DNA of 15,109 nt from NCBI GenBank assembly GCA_964460485.1, contig CAYWRY010000103.1, positions 1 to 15,109 of the forward strand. The letters are read 5' to 3'. Shown here piece after piece: positions 7,230 through 13,350 of the stretch (its first letter is position 1; each line of letters starts with the position of its first letter). The stretch comes from VGRF01 sp964460485 (GTDB lineage Bacteria; Myxococcota_A; UBA9160; UBA6930). A model generated the notes under the pieces. The model saw nothing but the letters and a program-made list of their open reading frames with translations, was not told where the DNA came from and searched no databases. A program made the translations under genes and the position numbers.

Positions 7230-8417
7230 CTACCGGATCACGCCGAGCTGGCGGCCCACCACCTCGAGCGCCTCGAGGGCGGTGTCGAGGTGCGCGCGCG
7301 TGTGTGTGGCCATGTAGGAGGTGCGGATCATGGCGTTGCCGGGCTGCACCGCCGGGGAGACCACCGGGTTCGCGAACACGCCCTCGTCCTGGAGGCGCAC
7401 GGCCATCTCGTAGGCGATCGCGTCCTCGCCCACGAGGATCGGAATCACGGGCGAGTCGGGGTTGCCGATCTCGAAGCCCAGCGCCGGGAGCTGGCGCTTC
7501 ATGTAGTCCACGTTCTCCCACAGATGCTTGCGCCGCTCCGGCTCGCGCTCCAGCACGTCGAGGGCGGCGAGCGCCGCGCCGATCACCGGCGGCGCAGGGG
7601 CTGCGGAGAAGATCGCCGAGCGCGCGTTGTGCTTGATGAAGTCGATCACCTCGCGCTTGCCGGCGACGAAGCCGCCCACCGCCGCGAGCGACTTCGAGAA
7701 GGTTCCCATCACCAGGTCGACGCCGCTCTCGACGCCGAAGTGCTCGCAGGCGCCGCGGCCGTTATTGCCGAGCACGCCGAGCCCGTGGGCCTCGTCGACC
7801 ATCACGCGCGCGCCGAAGCGCTGCGCCAGCTCGACGATGCGCGGCAGATCGGCGAGGTCGCCCTCCATCGAGTAGACGCCGTCGACGACGATCAGCTTAC
7901 CGTAGTTGTGGGGCGCGTTCGCGAGCTTCTTCTCCAGGTCGCGCATGTCGTTGTGCTTGAACTTCAGGACCTTCCCGAAGCCGAGTCGCGCGCCGTCGAT
8001 GATGCAGGCGTGGTCGAGGTGGTCGAGGAACACGCAGTCGTGGCGGCCGAGCAGGCACGACAGGACGCCCAGGTTCACCTGGAAGCCGGTGGCGAAGGTG
8101 AGCACCGCCTCGCGCCGCATGTAGCGCGCGAGCCGCTCCTCCAGCTCCACGTGGATGTCGAGCGTGCCGTTGAGTAGTCGCGAGCCGGCGCACCCGGTGC
8201 CGTACTTCTCGAGGGCGGCGGCGGCGGCGGCCTTCACCTCGGGATGGCTCGACAGCCCGAGATAGTTGTTGGAGCCCAACATCACGACCGGGCGCCCGTT
8301 CATGATGACCACGGGATCCTGTCCAGAAGAGACCACCCGGTAGTACGGGTAGATCGCGTGGTCGCGCAGCGTCTGCGCGCGGTCGTAGCTGGCGACTTTG
8401 TCGAAGAGATCGGTCAA
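7230..8417 (-). CDS. Alpha-oxoamine synthase, serine palmitoyltransferase-like
   Basis: A 395-residue PLP enzyme of the alpha-oxoamine synthase family (glycine C-acetyltransferase, AONS, ALAS, serine palmitoyltransferase), which condenses an amino acid with an acyl-CoA or acyl-ACP with loss of CO2. Visible residues are NNYLGL (50-55), the ring-stacking His136 in LDHLDHACIIDG, DEAHGLG (208-214) with the PLP-nitrogen Asp208, the Schiff-base Lys242 in GTFSKSLAAVGGF, and Arg365 in MIRTSYMATH for the carboxylate. The FSKS form around the lysine fits serine palmitoyltransferases better than the LGKA form of KBL or AONS. The start is a TTG at 8417 whose last two bases overlap the upstream gene's TGA; GGAG (8426-8429) lies 8 bases before it, and the resulting length matches the family. 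No biotin or threonine-degradation genes are nearby, and the LptFG-like and SDR neighbours favour a lipid role. Confidence 0.93.
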   Translation of the reverse strand: MTDLFDKVASYDRAQTLRDHAIYPYYRVVSSGQDPVVIMNGRPVVMLGSNNYLGLSSHPEVKAAAAAALEKYGTGCAGSRLLNGTLDIHVELEERLARYMRREAVLTFATGFQVNLGVLSCLLGRHDCVFLDHLDHACIIDGARLGFGKVLKFKHNDMRDLEKKLANAPHNYGKLIVVDGVYSMEGDLADLPRIVELAQRFGARVMVDEAHGLGVLGNNGRGACEHFGVESGVDLVMGTFSKSLAAVGGFVAGKREVIDFIKHNARSAIFSAAPAPPVIGAALAALDVLEREPERRKHLWENVDYMKRQLPALGFEIGNPDSPVIPILVGEDAIAYEMAVRLQDEGVFANPVVSPAVQPGNAMIRTSYMATHTRAHLDTALEALEVVGRQLGVIR

Positions 8418-9220
8418 AGCAGTTTCTCCGGGTTCTCGACGCGCTCCTTGAACGCGCTCAGTGCGAAGCTCGTCGCGAGGCCGTCCGCGACGCGCTCGTC
8501 CCAGGTGTAAGAGCAAACCACAAATCGCGAGCCATCGGGGCGCGTCCGGATCCGGCCCATCACGGCGAAGCCGGAGCAGGTTCCGTACTCCCACAGGTGG
8601 TGATGGCCGGTCTCCATCTGGAGGGAGCCCATGTTCGCGACGAACAGCGTGGTGAAGAGCGGGTCCGCGTCGATCATCGACTTTGGAAGTACGCCCCAGG
8701 CGTCCGCCCACTTCAGCAGCAGCATCACGAGGCGGATCAACGGCGACGGCAGGTAGAGGGCGAGGTCGATCTCCTTGTCGGACTGCGTCTTCTCGCCGCT
8801 GCGGCGGCTGTTGAGGGAGCCGAGCACGCGATCGACCATGGCGTCGAGCGATTCACCCGCCGGGAACTCGCGCTTCACGGTCATCAGCACGGAGCCCTTC
8901 TGGAGCTCCTTCAGCGCGCTGAAGGTGAGCCACAGGTCGTTGCGCTGGTACAGCCGACCGCCCGCAACGAAGCGATTCACCTCGGGATTCTCGTGCATGC
9001 CGAGCGCGATCGAGCGCAGGTAGAGATGGAACAACGTGATCTGGCGGTCGGCCGGCCGGCTCGCGTTGCGCTGCTCGAGGAAGCGCAGGGCGGCGTCCAC
9101 GTCGATCTCGTGCTGGTAATAGAACGCCGACTCGTTCCGGCCCGGCGAGACGTACGGCATGAAGCGGCGGAGCTTCGGCAGATTGCGGACGAGCATTCCG
9201 TCCGAGCGGCGGCCGAACAT
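8414..9220 (-). CDS. CAT/E2-fold acyltransferase-like protein lacking catalytic His
   Basis: A 268-residue protein resembling the catalytic domain of 2-oxoacid dehydrogenase E2 / chloramphenicol acetyltransferase, without lipoyl or peripheral-subunit-binding domains. The fold signature includes the mid-protein NPEVNRF (78-84), LWLTFSALKE, the LFVANMGSLQM strand (192-202) followed by GHHHLWEYGT (205-214), and the C-terminal motif. That motif, normally DHRxxDG, reads DERVADG (241-247): the Asp/Gly are kept, but the catalytic His is Glu242. A hydrophobic helix at about 160-176 (PLIRLVMLLLKWADAWG) could contact membrane or acyl chains. The ATG at 9220 follows GGGAGA (9225-9230). Its stop overlaps the TTG start of the alpha-oxoamine synthase, so the two are likely translationally coupled and functionally linked. 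It may be a non-acetylating acyl-binding protein or an acyltransferase with a changed mechanism. Confidence 0.82.
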   Translation of the reverse strand: MFGRRSDGMLVRNLPKLRRFMPYVSPGRNESAFYYQHEIDVDAALRFLEQRNASRPADRQITLFHLYLRSIALGMHENPEVNRFVAGGRLYQRNDLWLTFSALKELQKGSVLMTVKREFPAGESLDAMVDRVLGSLNSRRSGEKTQSDKEIDLALYLPSPLIRLVMLLLKWADAWGVLPKSMIDADPLFTTLFVANMGSLQMETGHHHLWEYGTCSGFAVMGRIRTRPDGSRFVVCSYTWDERVADGLATSFALSAFKERVENPEKLL

Positions 9221-9282
9221 GGGGTCTCCCGGCGAAGGGACGTCGCGGGAGGGGTGGCCGCGGCGCGCGGGACGCAGAGTAA

Positions 9283-9295
9283 CCCCACGTTGGGG
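9283..9295 (-). terminator. Short hairpin after the fused permease (weak)
   Basis: A 5-bp perfect stem, CCCCA/TGGGG with a 3-nt loop, lies about 7 bp beyond the stop of the LptFG-like gene, within the 81-bp gap before the E2-like gene. On the minus strand it is followed by TT only. It could cause partial attenuation between the permease and the lipid genes, or it may be chance. Confidence 0.2.
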
Positions 9296-9301
9296 AAGCC
9301 G

Positions 9302-11557
9302 TCACCGGCGTAGCTGGAGCACCAGGACCCCGAGCCCGACCACCCCGGTGGGGAGCCAGCCGGCCACGATCGCCGGCAAAGTGCCCCCGTATCCCAGCGC
9401 GCTCGAGACACCGCTGGCCAGGATGAAGCCGACGCCTACCGCGATCGCCCACAGCAGGCTCGGCGCGGGTTTTCGGACGCCGATTGCGATCAGCAGGCCC
9501 AGCCAAGGCAGGAGCAGGCACTGGAGCGGCTGCGCGAGACGGGTCTGGAAGTCCACCTCGAAGGCCGTCGAGCTGTACCCGACCAGCCGGGCGTCCCGGA
9601 TCTTCTCGCGGAGCTGGACGATGTCGAGATGTTCCGGGTCGCTCAGGGACGACTCGATCTCCGGGATCGACCGGGTCTCTCCGGCCGGGGCGTCCAGGAG
9701 CCCACCCCGGGAGATCAGCGTCAGCTTCGCGTCGCTGAGCCGCCAGTGATCGTGGCCGAGCGCCATGGCGACGCGGACGTCGAGGCGCCGCTCCGGCAGG
9801 CCGGTCGGTCCGAGCTCGTACAGCGTGAGGTCGCGCGCGACGCCGGCCACCGAGTTCAGCGCGCCCACATGCAGCGCCGTGTGCGCGGTGTGGGACCAAA
9901 CCTCCTCCCAACCTCCCGGCGCCCTGCCCCGGATCTCCGTCGCCTTGAGGCGATCCGCGAGCGCATTCGTCTTCGGCAAGACCCGGTCGACGAGCACGAA
10001 GTAGGCGGGCATGGCCAGCGTCGCGATCACGATCACCGGCAGGAGCCCGCGGCCGAGCCGCACGCCGCACGCCTCCATGCCGACCAGCTCGCCCTCCGCC
10101 GCCATCGCGCTCACCAGCATCGCCGCGGCCACGAGCAGGCCCATGGCGATCACGCGCGACGCGAGCAGCGGCAGGCGCGCGCCGTAGAAGCGCACGACTT
10201 CGGAGAACGCTGCGCCGTACTCCGCGAACTGCTCGAGCTTCTCCAGCACGTCGACCAGCAGATAGGCGAGCAGCAGCACGGACATCCCGAGCAGGGCCAT
10301 CCCGAGGTAGCGGCGCGCGATGTAGCGGGTCAGCGCCCAGCGCGTGTTGCCGCGCGCGCGCAGCGATGCGACATCGGAGACGCCCGCCGCGCGCGTCGCC
10401 GGGCGCTGCTCGCGCAGCAGCACGAAGCGCCGGATCGTCAGCACGGCGCCTCCCAGCAGCGCCGCCACGTTCGGCAGCCAGGCGGCGGCCGCGACCGGCA
10501 CGTCCTCGAACTCGAGCAGGCCGTTCGACGCCTGCAGGAGCCCGTAGTAAGCGACCGTCACAGCCAGGCCCACCACGCCGCCGGCGCCGCGCGTGCCGCT
10601 GCGGACGGTCAGCGCGAGCGGCACCGCGAGCCAGGTGAGCGCGAGCGCGGCGAAGGGCGTCGAGAAGCGCCGGGCGAGCTCGCTGCGCACGGCGCGGCCG
10701 TCGGCGGGCGTGGCCGGCGTCGCGCGCCAGAGCTCCCGTGTGGGCGTTCCGGCGAACCGCCCCTCCTCGCCTTGCTGCTCTCCCACGCTCTCCTCGCCCT
10801 GGAGCTCCGTGTGGAAGCGCTTGAAGCGCACGAGCTGCGTTCGCGTGCCGGAGCTGGTGACGATCACGCCGTCCTTCAGCGTCACGAGGATCTTGCCCGG
10901 CGTCGGAACGCGCAGCGTCGCGGTCTCGGCGAAGAAGGTCTCGTCGAGGTCGCTGGCGTGGAGCATCACGCCGCGCAGGTCGTCGCCGCGGCTCGAGGCT
11001 TCGATGGCGGAGAGGCGGCGCTCGCCGAAGCGCTGGACGACCCCCGCACGCAGCACCGAACCGGGCTGCTCCAACGTGGTGCGGATGAGCAGCGCCTCGC
11101 GCGCTGCGAGCGTCGTTGGCACGACCTGCAGCGAGAGCGCCAGGCCTCCCAGCGTGCCCAGGCAGCCGACCGCGAGGACGGGCCCGATCAGACGTCCCGG
11201 GGAGACGCCGCAGCTTTCGAGCGCCAGCAGCTCCCGGTCGGCGGCGAACCGCCCCAGCGCGATCAGCGCGCCGAGCAGTACCGCGAAGGGGAGGATGCGC
11301 GCGGCCAGCACGATCAGCTCGAAGCCCACGAACGCCGCAGTGTCCTCGGGGCTGAGCCCCCGATTCACGAGCAGGACCGAGAGGCCGAGCAGGCTCTTCG
11401 TCAGGGCGGCGAGGGTGAGCCCGGCCAGGGCGAGCAAGGTCGGCAACAGCGACTCGCGCGCGATGTAGCCGAACAGGGTCCAGCCGAGCGGCCGGTGCCC
11501 CGTCGTCAGCGCCTTCGTGGCCCGCGCCGCACTCTTGGATTCGCTCGCGACCAACAC
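9302..11557 (-). CDS. Fused LptF-LptG type permease (YjgP/YjgQ family, two copies in one chain)
   Basis: A 751-residue inner-membrane protein made of two tandem YjgP/YjgQ-family modules, normally separate LptF and LptG chains of about 360 residues each. Module one (about 25-380) has helices near 33-55, 78-104 and 122-146, a periplasmic beta-jellyroll region (about 150-290), then helices near 303-318, 327-345 and 355-375. Module two (about 405-751) repeats this plan. The duplication is visible: ADRELLALESCGVSPGRLIGPVL (107-127 region) matches AEGELVGMEACGVRLGRGLLPVI (487-509), each on the cytoplasmic loop that meets the LptB ATPase. A linker of about 25 residues (380-405) joins them. The family extracts lipids, classically LPS, from the inner membrane. 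Lying first in a lipid-synthesis operon, it may export the local product instead. The start is GTG at 11557 (or TTG at 11554); the exact N-terminus is uncertain. No LptB-like ATPase is present in the window. Confidence 0.9.
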   Translation of the reverse strand: MLVASESKSAARATKALTTGHRPLGWTLFGYIARESLLPTLLALAGLTLAALTKSLLGLSVLLVNRGLSPEDTAAFVGFELIVLAARILPFAVLLGALIALGRFAADRELLALESCGVSPGRLIGPVLAVGCLGTLGGLALSLQVVPTTLAAREALLIRTTLEQPGSVLRAGVVQRFGERRLSAIEASSRGDDLRGVMLHASDLDETFFAETATLRVPTPGKILVTLKDGVIVTSSGTRTQLVRFKRFHTELQGEESVGEQQGEEGRFAGTPTRELWRATPATPADGRAVRSELARRFSTPFAALALTWLAVPLALTVRSGTRGAGGVVGLAVTVAYYGLLQASNGLLEFEDVPVAAAAWLPNVAALLGGAVLTIRRFVLLREQRPATRAAGVSDVASLRARGNTRWALTRYIARRYLGMALLGMSVLLLAYLLVDVLEKLEQFAEYGAAFSEVVRFYGARLPLLASRVIAMGLLVAAAMLVSAMAAEGELVGMEACGVRLGRGLLPVIVIATLAMPAYFVLVDRVLPKTNALADRLKATEIRGRAPGGWEEVWSHTAHTALHVGALNSVAGVARDLTLYELGPTGLPERRLDVRVAMALGHDHWRLSDAKLTLISRGGLLDAPAGETRSIPEIESSLSDPEHLDIVQLREKIRDARLVGYSSTAFEVDFQTRLAQPLQCLLLPWLGLLIAIGVRKPAPSLLWAIAVGVGFILASGVSSALGYGGTLPAIVAGWLPTGVVGLGVLVLQLRR

Positions 11558-11653
11558 GCGGGGCGCAGCTTACCCACCTTGTTGATTCGGGCCGGTTCAC
11601 GAGAATGGCGCCACGCGGATTCCCAGCGGGGCGCGCAGAAAGGCGAGGCTGCG
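11558..11653. promoter_or_regulatory. Divergent intergenic region of the lipid locus
   Basis: Ninety-six bases separate the start of the fused permease (minus) from the start of the nucleotidyltransferase (plus), so promoters for both operons should lie here or in their 5' ends. A TTGATT at 11582-11587 resembles a -35 hexamer, but no -10 at the right distance is convincing. A purine-rich AAAGGCGAGG (11640-11649) provides the ribosome-binding site for the TTG at 11654. Confidence 0.4.
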
Positions 11654-12412
11654 TTGCGAGCGATCATCCTCAGCGCGGGACAAGGCCGGCGCCTCTTCCC
11701 AGTGACGCGCGATCTCCCGAAGTGCCTCGTGCCGGTGGACGGGGACCGCTCGGTGCTCGAGGTGCAGCTGCGCCTGCTCGCCGCCCACGGCGTCGCGGAG
11801 GCGGTGGTGATGGGCGGCTACGGCATCGAGAAGGTCGAGCGCTTCGCCGCGTCCCATGGGATCCCCAAGCTCGCGGTGCGCGTGCGGTACAACCCATTTT
11901 TCGACCAAGCCGACAACCTGATCACGGCCTGGCTCGCGAGCCGCGACTTCGAGGGCGACTGCATCCTGCTGAACGGCGACACGCTCTTCGAGGGCGATGT
12001 GGTGCGCCGACTGCTCGCCTCGCCCGCGAGCCCGGTGGCAATCGTCGTCAACGCGAAGCCGAGCTACGACGACGACGACATGAAGGTGACCGTCGCCGGC
12101 GGCCTCGTCCGCGCGATCGGCAAGGACCTCGATGCGGGCGAAGCGCAGGGCGAGGCGATCGGCATGACCCTGCTGCGTGGCTCCGGCGCCGTGGCGATGC
12201 GCGAGGCGTTCGAGCAGCTGGTCCGCCGCTTCGGCCAGCAGCGCGCCTACTACACGACGGCGATCGCCGAGCTCGCTCGGCGCGATCTGGTGCGCGCCTG
12301 CTCGATGGAAGGGCTGTGGTGGGGCGAGATCGACTCGCTCGAGGATCTCGAGGCCGTGCGCAAGGTGTACGCCGCGCGTCAGTCCGCACGCGACCTGCCC
12401 GCGCCGGGCTGA
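11654..12412 (+). CDS. NTP transferase, LicC / sugar-1-phosphate nucleotidyltransferase type
   Basis: A 252-residue single-domain nucleotidyltransferase that would join a nucleotide (probably CTP-derived) to a phosphorylated alcohol or sugar. It shows the N-terminal NTP-binding loop RAIILSAGQGRRLFPVT (2-18), Lys23 in LPKCLVPV, NPFFDQADNL (80-89), the metal-binding Asp in LLNGDTLFE (106-113), and WWGEIDSLEDL (222-232) with the second metal acidic pair. The YDDDDMKV segment (138-145) and the NPFF..NL form resemble phosphocholine cytidylyltransferase-like enzymes more than RmlA. The start is TTG at 11654, because it places Met directly before the canonical RAIIL and has AAAGGCGAGG upstream; the frame stays open far upstream, but that part is antisense to the permease. 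The next nucleotidyltransferase begins 13 bp downstream, suggesting one operon. The substrate (choline, inositol, glycerol phosphate or sugar) is undecided. Confidence 0.88.
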   Translation: MRAIILSAGQGRRLFPVTRDLPKCLVPVDGDRSVLEVQLRLLAAHGVAEAVVMGGYGIEKVERFAASHGIPKLAVRVRYNPFFDQADNLITAWLASRDFEGDCILLNGDTLFEGDVVRRLLASPASPVAIVVNAKPSYDDDDMKVTVAGGLVRAIGKDLDAGEAQGEAIGMTLLRGSGAVAMREAFEQLVRRFGQQRAYYTTAIAELARRDLVRACSMEGLWWGEIDSLEDLEAVRKVYAARQSARDLPAPG

Positions 12413-12425
12413 ACGACCGACGCGC

Positions 12426-13235
12426 GTGGCGAGCGGGAAGCAGAGTCGTGCCAAACGCGTCGACGCGCTCGTGCTCGCGGGCCGGCGCCGGGGGGAGGAC
12501 CCGGTCGCCCTGGCGACCGGCGTCTCACACAAAGCCTTCGCGCTGCTGCACGGGCGCCCGCTGCTCTCCTACGTGCTCGAAGCGCTGCGCGGCGTACCGG
12601 CGATCGAGAGCGTCACCATCAGCATCGACGACGCGGACGCGCTGCGCCATCACCCCGAGTTCGGCCCCGCGCTCGCGTCGGGCGCGCTCGCAGTGCACGC
12701 GAGCGGGTCGTCGCCCGCAGAGAGCGTGCGCGACTTCGTCGAACGTTCGAAGAGCGCGGCGCTGCTGGTGACGACGGCCGACCATCCTCTCCTCCGAGCG
12801 GAGACCGTGCGCGCGTTCGTGGACGAGGCACTTGCGAACGGGAGCGATCTCACCGTCGCGCTGGTGCCCGAAGAGGCGCTGCTCGAGGTCGCGGCGCAGA
12901 GCCGGCGCACCTGGCTGCGGCTCGGTCGCGAGCGCTTCACCGGCGCCAATCTATTCCTCGCGCGCTCGCCCGGTGCGGCGAAGGTGGCGGCCTTCTGGCG
13001 CAAGGCCGAGGGGCTGCGCAAGGAGCCCTGGCGCCTGGCGGCGCTGTTCGGAGCGGTGACGCTCGCCCGGTTCATGGCGGGCCGGCTGCCGCTCGACGCG
13101 GCGCTCGCCGCGGTTTCGAAGGCCACCGGCGCACGGATCGCGGCGGTGCGCCTGCGCGACGGCCGCGCGGGAATCGATGTGGACAAGCTGGAAGATCTGG
13201 CCCTGGTGGAGCGGGTGATGCGCAGGATGGCCTGA
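12426..13235 (+). CDS. MobA-like nucleotidyltransferase
   Basis: A 269-residue protein with an N-terminal MobA-like NTP transferase domain. The first strand and loop are VDALVLAGRRRGEDPVA (12-28), then HKAFALLHGRPLLSYVLEAL (35-54), and the metal-site strand LLVTTADHPLL (113-123) with Asp119. The loop after the first strand differs from the GGxSxRMG of MobA, so this is a divergent subgroup whose substrate is not molybdopterin by default. A C-terminal part (about 160-269) has a helix-rich stretch (RFMAGRLPLDAALAAVS) that may contact the membrane, then a last segment ending DVDKLEDLALVERVMRR, typical of the family's C-terminal strand and helix. The start is GTG at 12426; no better start occurs before the Rossmann strand, and the Shine-Dalgarno is weak. 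It follows the LicC-type gene by 13 bp, so the two probably act in one pathway, perhaps on head-group precursors. Confidence 0.83.
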   Translation: MASGKQSRAKRVDALVLAGRRRGEDPVALATGVSHKAFALLHGRPLLSYVLEALRGVPAIESVTISIDDADALRHHPEFGPALASGALAVHASGSSPAESVRDFVERSKSAALLVTTADHPLLRAETVRAFVDEALANGSDLTVALVPEEALLEVAAQSRRTWLRLGRERFTGANLFLARSPGAAKVAAFWRKAEGLRKEPWRLAALFGAVTLARFMAGRLPLDAALAAVSKATGARIAAVRLRDGRAGIDVDKLEDLALVERVMRRMA

Positions 13236-13350
13236 CTCGCCGCGAGCCCCGCAGCCCGGCTGGCGCGTTCGACTTCGGGGCGTCGCGCGTCGTGCGTTCT
13301 CGGGCACCATTCCCGGCGCGCCCTGGCTAAAGAGCCTTCGAGAGGATGGG
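13236..13350 (+). other. Intergenic spacer before GMC oxidoreductase
   Basis: One hundred and fifteen bases with no supported gene. A long-range CCCCG/CGGGG pairing (13247-13251 with 13276-13280) is too loose to call a terminator. A GAGAGGA near 13340-13346 serves the downstream start. The gap is long enough for the GMC gene to have its own promoter, but no clear one is seen. Confidence 0.35.

Noticed and set aside
7186..7521. N-terminal extension of the SDR by 112 residues
   Set aside because: It overlaps the synthase 3' end and lacks any domain. The Rossmann motif begins directly after the ATG at 7185.
7230..8417. Glycine C-acetyltransferase (kbl) or biotin-synthesis bioF as the name for the PLP enzyme
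   Set aside because: The lysine motif is GTFSKS rather than the GTLGKA of those enzymes, and neither threonine dehydrogenase nor other biotin genes are nearby. A lipid-type synthase fits better, although the exact substrate stays open.
8853..11600. A 915-codon minus-strand frame over the permease and E2-fold gene
   Set aside because: It is a shadow of two well-supported genes in another frame, with low-complexity Arg/Ala content and no recognisable domain.
9629..11653. Upstream in-frame extension of the LicC-type nucleotidyltransferase by 675 codons
   Set aside because: The extension is antisense to the fused permease, His/Arg/Gln-rich and without motifs. The canonical N-terminus begins exactly at TTG 11654.
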